A stretch of 64,000 nucleotides of DNA from Candidatus Nitrosopumilus sp. Lineage in GTDB: Archaea > Thermoproteota > Nitrososphaeria > Nitrososphaerales > Nitrosopumilaceae. Positions 1 to 9,067 of the stretch are shown here, piece by piece (the first letter of the stretch is position 1; every line of letters begins with the position of its first letter). Made by a program: the position numbers and the translations under genes. The notes beneath the pieces were generated by a model. That model worked only from the letters and a program-made list of their open reading frames with translations, searched no databases and had not been told where the DNA came from. Location: NCBI GenBank assembly GCA_029862085.1, contig JAOTXZ010000003.1, positions 1 through 64,000 on the forward strand, given 5' to 3'.

Positions 1-4
1 ACCA

Positions 5-487
5 TTATTCCTTCTCTTCCTTTCCTTTAGTTTTTTCTATTTTTTTCTCTTTGTTTGAAGTTTCTTGTTTCTCTTCTTTTGATTCACTAGTTTTTTCTAT
101 TTTTTTCTCTTTGTTTGAAGTTTCTTTTTTTCTGGAAGGGTTCTTTCCTTCTAATTTGGAAATTCGCCATTTATCATCAGAATTAAGGCCAGTAACAATA
201 ACATTTGAAGAATGAACATATACATCGAACTTCTCTCCTTTAGTTTTTTCTTTTTTTACCCCCTCAATTGCCAAACTGTTTTTTTGAATAGAAATTTTTG
301 CTATTTTTCCGTCAACTCCCTTAAATTCTCCTCTTACAATTTTTATACTATCTCCTTCTACAACACGAACGCTTTTTTTGGTATATTTTTTTTGGAGTTC
401 TTTTGATAAAGGACTTGAAATCTGTTTACTTTTGGTAACTTGTGAGGCACGATAAATCATTTTATTTCTCATTTTTGTTGGTTTCAT
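5..487 (-). CDS. rpl24: 50S ribosomal protein L24 (uL24), archaeal, with Lys/Glu-rich C-terminal extension
   Basis: KOW-like VVEGDSIKIVRGEFKGVDGKI; operon position next to L14. Confidence 0.93.
   Translation of the reverse strand: MKPTKMRNKMIYRASQVTKSKQISSPLSKELQKKYTKKSVRVVEGDSIKIVRGEFKGVDGKIAKISIQKNSLAIEGVKKEKTKGEKFDVYVHSSNVIVTGLNSDDKWRISKLEGKNPSRKKETSNKEKKIEKTSESKEEKQETSNKEKKIEKTKGKEEKE
28..126. repeat. 39-bp direct repeat, two identical copies (28-66 and 88-126), 60-bp period, in the L24 C-terminal tail
   Basis: tagttttttctatttttttctctttgtttgaagtttctt occurs twice; encodes KETSNKEKKIEKT twice. Confidence 0.9.
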
Positions 488-488
488 T

Positions 489-911
489 TTATACCACCAT
501 TGATGCTAAGTTAGCTACTCTTGGCCATTTTTCTGAAGCTTCTGCTGCCACCGGTCCTTTAATGTCTGTCCCTTTTACCTCCCCTTCGGGAGTTATCAAA
601 ACTGCAGCGTTGTCTTCAAAACAAACTCTTACACCATTTAATCTTCTAACTGGATATTTTTGTCGGATAATTACCGCTCCGTAGACTTGTTTTCTAAGTT
701 CTGCTGGACCCTTTTTTACGACAACATTACAAAAGTCCCCTACTCCTCCTGCTGGAAGTCTTGATACTCTTGTCTTATACTTTGTTACATTGATTACCTC
801 CAAAATTTTAGCTCCAGTATTATCGGCACAAACAATGTTTGCCCCTACTGGAATTACTCTTGTTACATATGGCCTAAATTCTGCAACTCCTTTACCTGCT
901 TGCTTTGCCAT
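489..911 (-). CDS. rpl14: 50S ribosomal protein L14 (uL14)
   Basis: GANIVCADNTGAKILEVINV, VVKKGPAELRKQVYGAVIIRQ. Confidence 0.97.
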   Translation of the reverse strand: MAKQAGKGVAEFRPYVTRVIPVGANIVCADNTGAKILEVINVTKYKTRVSRLPAGGVGDFCNVVVKKGPAELRKQVYGAVIIRQKYPVRRLNGVRVCFEDNAAVLITPEGEVKGTDIKGPVAAEASEKWPRVANLASMVV

Positions 912-912
912 G

Positions 913-1236
913 TTATTTTTTTACCTCCACTACCACATAGGAAACTGATTTTGCAATTGGTCTGCATTCTGCAGTTAACACATGATCTCCTAGTGAAACA
1001 TCTATGCATTCGGGAACGTGTGCATGAATCGTATTTGTACTTCTTGCATATCTTTTAAATTTACTAAAATATACCGGTGCTTCTTTTTGTAGCGTAATGG
1101 TTTGTTTTGCCTTGTCTCCAGTTACCTTTCCGTCAAACAATTTTCCACGAATAGAAAGACTTCCATGAAAAGGACAATGGATATCATCACATTCTTTTGT
1201 TGGTGCCTTGACGTCTAGACCTATATTTTGAGTCAT
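913..1236 (-). CDS. rps17: 30S ribosomal protein S17 (uS17)
   Basis: CPFHGSLSIRGKLFDGKV ... HVPECIDVSLGDHVLTAECRPIAKSVSYVVVEV. Confidence 0.96.
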   Translation of the reverse strand: MTQNIGLDVKAPTKECDDIHCPFHGSLSIRGKLFDGKVTGDKAKQTITLQKEAPVYFSKFKRYARSTNTIHAHVPECIDVSLGDHVLTAECRPIAKSVSYVVVEVKK

Positions 1237-1499
1237 GCTTTTCCTCCTAATCTGTCAAATGATCTCTTTTGAATTTTAGAGCCAATTACGGTAACCTGTT
1301 GATTATTCACGTAAAATTTCCAACTATTGTTAGATTTTGGAATTAATTTAATTCCTTTTTCAGTTCTCAAACCAAACATAGATTTTGTTTCGTTAATTAC
1401 TGTCCCATTTAATCCTATGATTTCAGAATTTGTAGATTCTGTAATCTGAGTTTTTAATCCAACAAATTCATGATAAGTAATATTTTCAGTTGTTATCAT
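1233..1499 (-). CDS. rnp1: Ribonuclease P protein component 1 (Rpp29/Pop4)
   Basis: HEFVGLKTQITESTNSEIIGLNGTVINETKSMFGL; typical location between S17 and L29 in archaea. Confidence 0.88.
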   Translation of the reverse strand: MITTENITYHEFVGLKTQITESTNSEIIGLNGTVINETKSMFGLRTEKGIKLIPKSNNSWKFYVNNQQVTVIGSKIQKRSFDRLGGKA

Positions 1500-1699
1500 T
1501 TGTTTCTCATCTCGTTTTGTCTTGTAAGCATTCTGGCAATATCATGTCTTAGAGCTTTAATCTTTCCACTCTCTTTCCGTAAAGTTCCTTTAGAACCGTC
1601 GACTCTTAATTTTCCGAGCTCACTTCTAGTTTCTTGAATTTTACTTTTAAGATCTTTTTCATTTAGTGCCCTTACAGTTTTCATACTTATTCTTGCCAT
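1496..1699 (-). CDS. rpl29: 50S ribosomal protein L29 (uL29)
   Basis: short helical L29-like sequence, ELGKLRVDGSKGTLRKESGKIKALRHDIARMLT. Confidence 0.93.
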   Translation of the reverse strand: MARISMKTVRALNEKDLKSKIQETRSELGKLRVDGSKGTLRKESGKIKALRHDIARMLTRQNEMRNK

Positions 1700-2478
1700 T
1701 ACTTTAATTTCGCCTCTTCTTCTTCAAGTGTCTCTAGTTTCTCCATCTTTTTTTCTTCCAATTCAATTACTTCCGTTTCTGATTTAGCGGTATCTTTCTT
1801 TCCTTCAACCTTGACAATTTCAACTTTAACATCTTCAATTTCTACTTCTTCTACTTTGACTTGCTTTGGTTTTTCTTTTTGCTCTTTTGCTTTCTTTAAT
1901 TCAAATTCAGGAACAAAATTTTCTTTTCGTGCAATTCTAATCCTTATTCCAATTAATCCCATTGCAGTGGTAACATGGGCAATATCTTCAGCAACTATTA
2001 CTTCTGCATGATGACCTGCTCTGGGCAAAACTCCTGCGGTGTGTTTTTCAAATGCAGAACGATCTCCTCTCAGTTTTCCGGAAATTGTGATTTGTACTCC
2101 CATTGCCCCTCCTTCCATTATCTGTTTTAGTGTCCACATTGTTGCTCTCCTAAAGGCCGTCCCACGCTCAAGATGAGATGCCATTCTATTACACATTACA
2201 CTGGGAGACAATTCTGGTTTTTCAATCTCATTTACTGAAATCTGTGGATTTTTTAAGCCAAAATCTATTGCAAGTTTTTCTGTAAGTTCCCTTATTCCAG
2301 AACCTTTTCTTCCAATAACAATTCCTGGTCTGGTAACATGGAGTGCTACTCTAGTTCCAGTTGGAGTTTTTGAAATTTCTGCATGAGAAAAACCTGCATC
2401 TTTAATTGCCTCTCTAAGGTAATCTTTGAGAAGCATCATATTGTAATTATCTTTGATTACATTTTTGACCGATGACAT
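1699..2478 (-). CDS. rps3: 30S ribosomal protein S3 (uS3)
   Basis: KH motif [56 protein letters not shown]. Confidence 0.97.
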   Translation of the reverse strand: MSSVKNVIKDNYNMMLLKDYLREAIKDAGFSHAEISKTPTGTRVALHVTRPGIVIGRKGSGIRELTEKLAIDFGLKNPQISVNEIEKPELSPSVMCNRMASHLERGTAFRRATMWTLKQIMEGGAMGVQITISGKLRGDRSAFEKHTAGVLPRAGHHAEVIVAEDIAHVTTAMGLIGIRIRIARKENFVPEFELKKAKEQKEKPKQVKVEEVEIEDVKVEIVKVEGKKDTAKSETEVIELEEKKMEKLETLEEEEAKLK

Positions 2479-2479
2479 G

Positions 2480-2947
2480 TTAAATCTCCTGAGCCACCAA
2501 CTCTACATGTGTTAGAACATTATTCTTTGGAGTTGCTCGTCCCATGGCCCTTGGGGTAAATCTCTTTACAAGAACTCCTTTGTGAACAGTAGCATTAATA
2601 ATTTTTAATCTATCCAAATCCATTCCCTTGTATTCTGCATTTGATTCCAAATTATCTAAAACTTTGATAAATTCTTTTGCTGATTTTTGTGGATACCTTC
2701 CTGACATCATCCCGGGGTCTGATTTGTGACCTACTTGATTTTTGTATCTTCCAAAAGCAATTGCTCTTTGTTTGTTTATCACTGCTTGTAAATAGTCTCT
2801 AGCTTTTTCAATTGAGAGTCCTTTAATAGCAACTGCAATTTCTCGTGCATGTTTATGCGAAATATCTTTTTCTCTTAGAGAAGACCGAACATGCTTTGTT
2901 GTATCATAATTTTGAAATGCATAATCGAATCTTCCCATAATAATCAC
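2480..2947 (-). CDS. rpl22: 50S ribosomal protein L22 (uL22)
   Basis: archaeal L22 pattern, [37 protein letters not shown]. Confidence 0.95.
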   Translation of the reverse strand: MIIMGRFDYAFQNYDTTKHVRSSLREKDISHKHAREIAVAIKGLSIEKARDYLQAVINKQRAIAFGRYKNQVGHKSDPGMMSGRYPQKSAKEFIKVLDNLESNAEYKGMDLDRLKIINATVHKGVLVKRFTPRAMGRATPKNNVLTHVELVAQEI

Positions 2948-3339
2948 TTCAGTGGTACATAGAGACTGGATCTTGATGCTCCAACACCTGGTGCACCATG
3001 GCTTACTCTTTTGTTGGTAATCACATATTCTCCAAGATAATGTCCAACCATCTCGGTTTTTATTGTAACTGGAACAAAGTCTTTTCCAGAGAAAACATTT
3101 ACTGTTACATCTACCATGTATGGTAGAACAATTAAATCTCTAAGGTGGGTTTTAATTGGAGTTTTTAATTTTCCTGCTTTTGCTGATTTTATCTCTTCAA
3201 TTAATTTTCTTTTTCCATCGGTAATCCCTCTTGTAAGTGATCTTCGTTGCCTAGAGTTAAATAATTGAAACAATTTTTCTAAAGAAGTGTTGTCTAGATC
3301 CTCTTTTGAGAGTCCTCTGTATAAAAATTCTTTAACCAT
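2944..3339 (-). CDS. rps19: 30S ribosomal protein S19 (uS19)
   Basis: KTHLRDLIVLPYMVDVTVNVFSGKDFVPVTIKTEMVGHYLGEY. Confidence 0.96.
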   Translation of the reverse strand: MVKEFLYRGLSKEDLDNTSLEKLFQLFNSRQRRSLTRGITDGKRKLIEEIKSAKAGKLKTPIKTHLRDLIVLPYMVDVTVNVFSGKDFVPVTIKTEMVGHYLGEYVITNKRVSHGAPGVGASRSSLYVPLK

Positions 3340-3383
3340 CTTTGTTCTCCTGTGTCAATTGCTTTGAGATTTTATGGTCCATA

Positions 3384-3650
3384 TTATAGCATTCCTATCT
3401 TTGTAGCCAAGTCTCTAGCTTTTTCTATTGTTTCAAATTGAACAAAGGCCTTTTTTCCGTAAATTGTTCTTGCAGTGTTTACATTAATTGCTTTTTGATT
3501 GTAAAGTGTGTTTATCGCTTCAGCAATTTGTGGTTTACTTGCCTCTCGCCCTACAATAAAACAAATCTTACTCTCATTTTCCACCATCGCAAAAGTTTTT
3601 TCTGTAATGTAAGGCTTTAAAATGATTTTGCTCGCTTGGTCTACGTTCAT
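3384..3650 (-). CDS. rpl23: 50S ribosomal protein L23 (uL23)
   Basis: ILKPYITEKTFAMVENESKICFIVGREASKPQIAEAI. Confidence 0.95.
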   Translation of the reverse strand: MNVDQASKIILKPYITEKTFAMVENESKICFIVGREASKPQIAEAINTLYNQKAINVNTARTIYGKKAFVQFETIEKARDLATKIGML

Positions 3651-4462
3651 TTTGTTTTCTCCATTAAATTAAGATGTGTGGATTTTATTTTTCCAATATC
3701 TTCTATTGCAGCTTTAGAATACACGGTTAATCTAATTGGATCTGACCCTGGCGACAAATCTAAAACGCTCAAATCTTTAACTGACCTGGCCTCGACTCCT
3801 GGTATTGATCCACATGCATGGTTAATTTTCTCAGAATCTCTTGTAACAAACAAAACACTTTTGCCCACTTTTTTACCTCTTCCCCTAAGAGCAGTTTGAC
3901 CACTTCGGGGTTTTCTTGATTGTAATCGTTCTACATCTTTTGTAAGTTTTAAAGATTCCAAAACTTTTGTAATTTCACTTGCTTTAGAAATTGATTCCAA
4001 TTCGTTTGATACAATAATTGGAAATGATTCGATTTCATCTACTTTGTGGCCCCTTAATTGTACTTGCTCTTTTGAGGCAGTAGCTGCAATGGCTGAACAT
4101 AATGCTAGTTTATTTTCCTTTTTGTTTAGTTTTTTGTAAATGACTTTATTCACATTGGGAGGATGTGCTTGTCTCCCACCTCTAGTCGATGCAACCTCAC
4201 CGGCCTGACCTTGTCTTCCTCCACCTCCGCCTCTCATTCTAGCAATTCTAGAAATGCCTTGACCGGTTGGTGGATCATTACTATCGGCTACAACATCCAT
4301 TCCTGCAGTTGGGTGTCTTCCCTGTCGTTGGAATTTATGAGAGTTTAGATTAGTCCAAGCCTTGTGAATTAATTCTCTTCTAAATGGTGTTGAGAAAACG
4401 GAAGGAAGTTGAATTTCTTCCTCTTTATCTCCTGTAAGTGTCAGTGAAGTTGTTTTGATCAT
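3647..4462 (-). CDS. rpl4: 50S ribosomal protein L4 (uL4)
   Basis: RQGRHPTAGMDVVADSNDPPTGQGISRIARMRGGGGGRQGQAG. Confidence 0.96.
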   Translation of the reverse strand: MIKTTSLTLTGDKEEEIQLPSVFSTPFRRELIHKAWTNLNSHKFQRQGRHPTAGMDVVADSNDPPTGQGISRIARMRGGGGGRQGQAGEVASTRGGRQAHPPNVNKVIYKKLNKKENKLALCSAIAATASKEQVQLRGHKVDEIESFPIIVSNELESISKASEITKVLESLKLTKDVERLQSRKPRSGQTALRGRGKKVGKSVLFVTRDSEKINHACGSIPGVEARSVKDLSVLDLSPGSDPIRLTVYSKAAIEDIGKIKSTHLNLMEKTK

Positions 4463-5451
4463 ATTACTACCTCCAAAATATTTGGTTTTGATATTTTAGC
4501 TGGGGCATTTCTTATTTGACTTCTGAGTTTTATCAATCTCTTGTAAGTTCCAGGGACTGATCCTTTTAAAACAATGAAATCTCCTTTAACTAAACCAAAG
4601 TGTTTGTAGCCTCCCTCCGGATTTATTTTGAGATTATTTTCCTCAGTGTTACCCATTATCATTATTCGCTTATCATATTCAACTCGTTGATGAAATCCCA
4701 TTTGTCCTGCCCTTGGTACCGTATACATGACATATTGTGGAGAAATTGGACCAAGAGAACCTAATTCTCTAACTGTTTTTCTAGATTTATGTTGTTTTTT
4801 CTTTGCTCCCCATCTTTGAATAACTCCTTGCCAACCTTTTCCTTTCGTGATGGCAGCAACATCTACAGTTGAGCCAGTTTCAAATATTTGATCAATTTTA
4901 ATTTCTTTCCCCAACAATTCCTTAACATGTGCAAATTGTTTTTGAATGTCCCCACCACGAACTATTGCCTCAAATATGTACGGCTTCTTCTGTTCTAGCC
5001 CTGCCGCACGTGGAGATACTGCAACAACTGCAAAAATCTCCTTAATTTTTTTAAGATGTTTTTCAGCTTCTTCAATTGCACCTTCTTTACTTTTTAGCGT
5101 AATTTCTTTTGCAATATTTTTTGGAATGTCTGTGGAATAAACATCAAATTCTGCATGAGCGCCGTCTACATCTTTGGAGTATCCTCTAATTCCTAAAATG
5201 GTCACGGGTGGAGTTACAAGAACTGTTCCAAGACTCACCAGTTGTTTTCCTGCATTTGGAGTTTTATCGCGATCATCAATGCTCACAATTTGAACACAAC
5301 CTGCTTTAAAACCACAATGAGCTAAAATTCTTGGTTCCTCTGAGTGGACCTTTGGCCATGCTCGTATTCTTGCCTCCATACTTTTAGCACGTCCTCTAGG
5401 TGAGTATGCAAGACTTCCTCTTCTTGGCTGACTATGTTTTCTAGCTCCCAT
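4459..5451 (-). CDS. rpl3: 50S ribosomal protein L3 (uL3)
   Basis: RRGSLAYSPRGRAKSMEARIRAWP; GKGWQGVIQRWG; archaeal L3. Confidence 0.97.
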   Translation of the reverse strand: MGARKHSQPRRGSLAYSPRGRAKSMEARIRAWPKVHSEEPRILAHCGFKAGCVQIVSIDDRDKTPNAGKQLVSLGTVLVTPPVTILGIRGYSKDVDGAHAEFDVYSTDIPKNIAKEITLKSKEGAIEEAEKHLKKIKEIFAVVAVSPRAAGLEQKKPYIFEAIVRGGDIQKQFAHVKELLGKEIKIDQIFETGSTVDVAAITKGKGWQGVIQRWGAKKKQHKSRKTVRELGSLGPISPQYVMYTVPRAGQMGFHQRVEYDKRIMIMGNTEENNLKINPEGGYKHFGLVKGDFIVLKGSVPGTYKRLIKLRSQIRNAPAKISKPNILEVVI

Positions 5452-5497
5452 TGATAAAACGAAATCATCGAGAACCGCCTAATAAACCATGTGAGAA

Positions 5498-5533
5498 TAT
5501 CGTTAACCTAAAAAATTAATTGGGTTAACGATA
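5498..5533. promoter_or_regulatory. Perfect 11-bp inverted repeat TATCGTTAACC-N14-GGTTAACGATA upstream of the rpl3 operon
   Basis: seen directly; begins 47 bp upstream of the rpl3 start and just upstream of a TATA-like tttatta (minus strand). Confidence 0.7.
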
Positions 5534-5546
5534 ATTAATAGCAATC

Positions 5547-5657
5547 CTAAGGTTTCAAAACTTCATTAAGCAAATTCCAAATAGTAATTCCTCCTATAAT
5601 AATTCCAATCACTCCCATCCCTATTGCCAAAATAAGAAAATTTTTTTTTTCAGGCAT
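5547..5657 (-). CDS. Small single-TM protein (36 aa)
   Basis: manual translation MPEKKNFLILAIGMGVIGIIIGGITIWNLLNEVLKP*; hydrophobic core. Confidence 0.55.
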   Translation of the reverse strand: MPEKKNFLILAIGMGVIGIIIGGITIWNLLNEVLKP

Positions 5658-5668
5658 AATTTGATTTT

Positions 5669-6481
5669 TTATCCTGCACTATATGCGTTAATTATGGACA
5701 ATGTTCCCAACAATGCTTCTTCTAACCGTACGGTCTCAGTTGCCTGATTTGGAAAAAAATTCAAAGTTTTTGAATTTTGTAAATTACTCATTTTTCCTCC
5801 AAGAATTTGATGAACTCCTTTTTCAGGAGATCCAAAGACCACTAAGACTGATTCTGATGAGTTTGTATATTTTGAAATTTGCTCTTTAGTTACTGTTTTT
5901 CCTTTCTTTGAGGTAACAATAGTTAATCCCTTCCATTCTGAAATTAATGAAAAAAGATTTGCTCTTTCTTTAATTGTAAATCCCCAATAGGACGGGGCTT
6001 CATCTTTTGTAATAGGTTTTACTTCAAAGTTAGGATACCCTGATTTGAATTGCACTGTTGTTCTTTTTCCAATGTTTTCATGTCCAAAATATTGTACTAG
6101 TTGATTAATTCCTACATCGACAAATTTTCGTCCCTTAAAACTTACAATAATTCCTTCCCTTACGTCGCCTTTTTTGATTTTTTTTGCATCTGCAGGTGTA
6201 ATGTGGCTAGGAATTTTTAAGGGGTGTAGAACTCCTGCAAATTTTAATTCATTCATTTTTGGAAATAATCTTTTTCGCAAAAACTGAGGAGTATCCAAAT
6301 ATTTTAAAATAAGCAACATCAAATTTTTGTCGTCTTTGTTGTTTCCATCTTGATATATGTAAATAGTATTTATCCTAAAAATAGCACAAGCTCTGGCAAT
6401 CTCAGAAATTTTTCTAGTTTTATCTACTTTTAAAGTCTCATCAGAAAGAGATGAATCTGGAATCGCGATAGAAAGGTTCAA
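5669..6481 (-). CDS. SPOUT-fold RNA methyltransferase (C9orf114/COG2106-like)
   Basis: SIAIPDSSLSDETLKVDKTRKISEIARACAIFRINTIYIYQD; C-terminal VLVVFGSPEKGVHQILG. Confidence 0.82.
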   Translation of the reverse strand: MNLSIAIPDSSLSDETLKVDKTRKISEIARACAIFRINTIYIYQDGNNKDDKNLMLLILKYLDTPQFLRKRLFPKMNELKFAGVLHPLKIPSHITPADAKKIKKGDVREGIIVSFKGRKFVDVGINQLVQYFGHENIGKRTTVQFKSGYPNFEVKPITKDEAPSYWGFTIKERANLFSLISEWKGLTIVTSKKGKTVTKEQISKYTNSSESVLVVFGSPEKGVHQILGGKMSNLQNSKTLNFFPNQATETVRLEEALLGTLSIINAYSAG

Positions 6482-6510
6482 TTTTTTTGTTTGCAGAAAA
6501 TATGACTTAA

Positions 6511-7248
6511 TTATTTATCTCCTTGCGGAAATTTTTCTTTTGCAATTTTTGCAAAACCTGCAATTTTCTCTTCTGGTACTAATTCAAATAAACCGGTTTC
6601 CGTTTTTATTTGTGCCATTCTGATATGACTGGTACCCTCTTTATCCTCACTTGACAAATAAATTCCAGCTACTGCTAATGCTGCAGCATCATCTAGGGAC
6701 AAATCAGTGGTGTAAGATTTTTCTAAAAAGTCCGTTACCTGATCAGAACCTGAACCAATTGCGATGGCATCGTATGATATGTAAGTTCCACTAGGGTCAG
6801 TTAGGTATACTTTGGGGTCTTTATTGACGACTCCTCCTAAAATTAATGAAACGCCAAATGGTCTTACTCCTGCATATTGGGTATATTGTTGAGATTGATC
6901 CGCTAAATGTTTAGCGATTGTTTCAACTTCTACTGGTTCATCATAAATCAATTTGTTACTTTGAGAAAAAAATCTGGCATTGTCTACCTGACTCCTTGCA
7001 TCTGGAATGTATCCTGCTGCTGCGACGCCTACATGATCATCTATCTGAAAAATCTTTTGAGCAACATCTGAAATTTGTAATTTTCTTGGTTTTTCTTCAA
7101 CGGCTATAACAATCCCCTCCTTGCTTTTTATGCCTACAGCTATCGTTCCTCTCCGTACAGTTTCTATGGCGTACTCAACTTGGTACAACCTACCATCTGG
7201 AGAAAAAACAGTGATTGCTCTATCATAACCTTGTTGCGCAGGAAGCAT
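6511..7248 (-). CDS. psmA: Proteasome subunit alpha
   Basis: QGYDRAITVFSPDGRLYQVEYAIETVRRGTIAVGIKSKEGIVIAVEEK. Confidence 0.98.
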   Translation of the reverse strand: MLPAQQGYDRAITVFSPDGRLYQVEYAIETVRRGTIAVGIKSKEGIVIAVEEKPRKLQISDVAQKIFQIDDHVGVAAAGYIPDARSQVDNARFFSQSNKLIYDEPVEVETIAKHLADQSQQYTQYAGVRPFGVSLILGGVVNKDPKVYLTDPSGTYISYDAIAIGSGSDQVTDFLEKSYTTDLSLDDAAALAVAGIYLSSEDKEGTSHIRMAQIKTETGLFELVPEEKIAGFAKIAKEKFPQGDK

Positions 7249-7301
7249 TTAGATTTCAATGCTTTGGAAGATTAATTTAAGTCTAGCCTATCTATTCTGC
7301 C

Positions 7302-7718
7302 GTGAGATTCGAGATTACATTTTCTGGCCACAAGAATATTAGATCCAACCACAAAAAAACCATTGAAATCACAAAAGATTCTGAACTAACAACAAAAGGA
7401 GATTGTATTATTGGGGTAAATGCATCTGACAGTTGTTCTGATCTCCCATTGTCTATTAAGAAAAAGCTTCAAAACCCAAATTCCAAGGTAGAATTTTTAA
7501 TCAAGGTTGGCCATCATGAGTTTGTGGTTAGAGGTAGTGGTCATGGGGGTCTGACTCTTACCCATCCAGAAGATATTGTAATTCGAAAAAGTGATTTTAT
7601 TTGTCCACGTACTCTTGCCGTAAAATGCGATAAAACATCAGATCTTTTACCACGAGAAATGGTTACGTTGCTTCAAGATCCAAAATGTCAGGGTACCTTT
7701 ACAATTATTTTAGAATAA
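7302..7718 (+). CDS. DUF371-family protein
   Basis: FSGHKNIRSNHKKTIEITKDSELTTKGDCIIGVNAS; GTG start. Confidence 0.75.
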   Translation: MRFEITFSGHKNIRSNHKKTIEITKDSELTTKGDCIIGVNASDSCSDLPLSIKKKLQNPNSKVEFLIKVGHHEFVVRGSGHGGLTLTHPEDIVIRKSDFICPRTLAVKCDKTSDLLPREMVTLLQDPKCQGTFTIILE

Positions 7719-7757
7719 AACTGTGACAAATTTATAGGAACTAGATGTATTGTCACT

Positions 7758-7880
7758 ATGGGTCTAAAGACTAAAATTTTTATTCTTATTCCATTGGCTC
7801 TCTTCTCTGCAATAATTTTAGGATTTGGCATGTACAATACCATTTGTAAAAATTCAAATTTTGATTTTTTCGGCTGTTAG
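7758..7880 (+). CDS. Small single-TM protein (40 aa)
   Basis: manual translation MGLKTKIFILIPLALFSAIILGFGMYNTICKNSNFDFFGC*. Confidence 0.5.
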   Translation: MGLKTKIFILIPLALFSAIILGFGMYNTICKNSNFDFFGC

Positions 7881-7966
7881 ATCAACTAATTGAATTCAAT
7901 TTTTCTTTATTTTAGTAAAATTTCCCTTAGCAAGGATTTCTTAAACTATCCAGTTCCAATATTCAT

Positions 7967-8308
7967 GTGAAAAAACCAATAATTGAACTATCTATATCGA
8001 AAAAACCTACCGATGCAGAACTTAAAAAATTAAAAGAATATTTTAAAGAAATGCCAGTTGATGAAATTTTAACAGGGTTAAAATTTGCAAAGAATCGTTG
8101 GTCTGCTAAAGATGCGGGAACTCTAAAAGTTGGACGTAAAAGTATAATTCAAAAAGAAGTACATTCAGTTACATATGAGCAAGCCCAGTGGAGATTAAAA
8201 AACTGGAAGATGATGATTGCCAATTATCGTCGTAGAGGATACAGCTATCCTACAATATCTAGAATCAAAAAAATTCTTATTCAAAAAGCCAAAAAGAAAT
8301 CAAAATAA
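7967..8308 (+). CDS. Conserved-looking hypothetical basic protein
   Basis: 113-aa ORF, GTG start, Lys/Arg-rich. Confidence 0.7.
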   Translation: MKKPIIELSISKKPTDAELKKLKEYFKEMPVDEILTGLKFAKNRWSAKDAGTLKVGRKSIIQKEVHSVTYEQAQWRLKNWKMMIANYRRRGYSYPTISRIKKILIQKAKKKSK

Positions 8309-8316
8309 CTTATTTT

Positions 8317-8970
8317 TTACAGTAATACATCGGCAGTACGCCTCTGAACTATATCATGTTTGAGATTATCGGGTACTTCCGGAATTGAGGTTTTGGTATG
8401 TCCTTCGATAACTGAATGAGCTTCTTCAAGAATTGCCAATGTATCTGGATCCTCCGAAATTCCTGCATCCATCATGCCATTACCACTAACTGATGAACCA
8501 GTCATCACATCCCCTAAGATTTGCGACAAGTCTTGCATTGAGGCATTTGCTTCGGGCATTATGCCACTCAATGAAGAGCTTAGACCCTTGATTAGTGACA
8601 TCGCAGGACTTAGAGTTACGACAACATCTCCAAGTTCTGATACTGTACCTAGTCTAAGTTGAACCTGTTCCATTGATAATTTTGCCCCACTTACCATATT
8701 TTTCATTTTTCTAAGTTGGGAAAGCTCGGCTGCATATGCTTTGGCATAACCATTTTGGTGAGTTTTTTGAGCATTTACAATTTTTTCAAAAATAGAATCA
8801 TGTTTTCTTTGCAATTTGGTATTAATTCCTTCTAATTTGATAATTTGTGATTGTAATTTTCTTTGAGCAAATTCAATTTTGTTCTTTAATGGTTCATCGG
8901 GTCTTACCTTACCCATTAATTTTTGGGATAAGCTTTCTTCTGTGCCTTTATTCCATGAATTACTAATCAA
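8317..8970 (-). CDS. cdvB: ESCRT-III-like cell division protein (CdvB/Snf7 family)
   Basis: coiled-coil Snf7-like: LKNKIEFAQRKLQSQIIKLEGINTKLQRKHDSIFEKIVNAQKTHQNGYAKAYAAELSQLRKM. Confidence 0.85.
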   Translation of the reverse strand: MISNSWNKGTEESLSQKLMGKVRPDEPLKNKIEFAQRKLQSQIIKLEGINTKLQRKHDSIFEKIVNAQKTHQNGYAKAYAAELSQLRKMKNMVSGAKLSMEQVQLRLGTVSELGDVVVTLSPAMSLIKGLSSSLSGIMPEANASMQDLSQILGDVMTGSSVSGNGMMDAGISEDPDTLAILEEAHSVIEGHTKTSIPEVPDNLKHDIVQRRTADVLL

Positions 8971-9033
8971 ACCGTAATTTCTCCAAAGTTTCCTTTAAAA
9001 TTGCGTTTTAAACTAATTTGTCCCTAGTCAGAG

Positions 9034-9066
9034 TGTAACTCCAGTTACATGGGGTTATGGTTACAA
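9034..9066. promoter_or_regulatory. Palindrome TGTAACT-CC-AGTTACA plus a further GTTACAA half-site upstream of the CdvB-like gene
   Basis: 7-bp arms at 9034-9040 and 9043-9049; extra half-site at 9060-9066; 64 bp upstream of the ORF start. Confidence 0.5.
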
Positions 9067-9067
9067 C

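Noticed and set aside
212-684. Plus-strand ORFs within the ribosomal operon
   Set aside because: Antisense to clear ribosomal protein genes; low-complexity Phe/Ser-rich translation typical of shadow ORFs.
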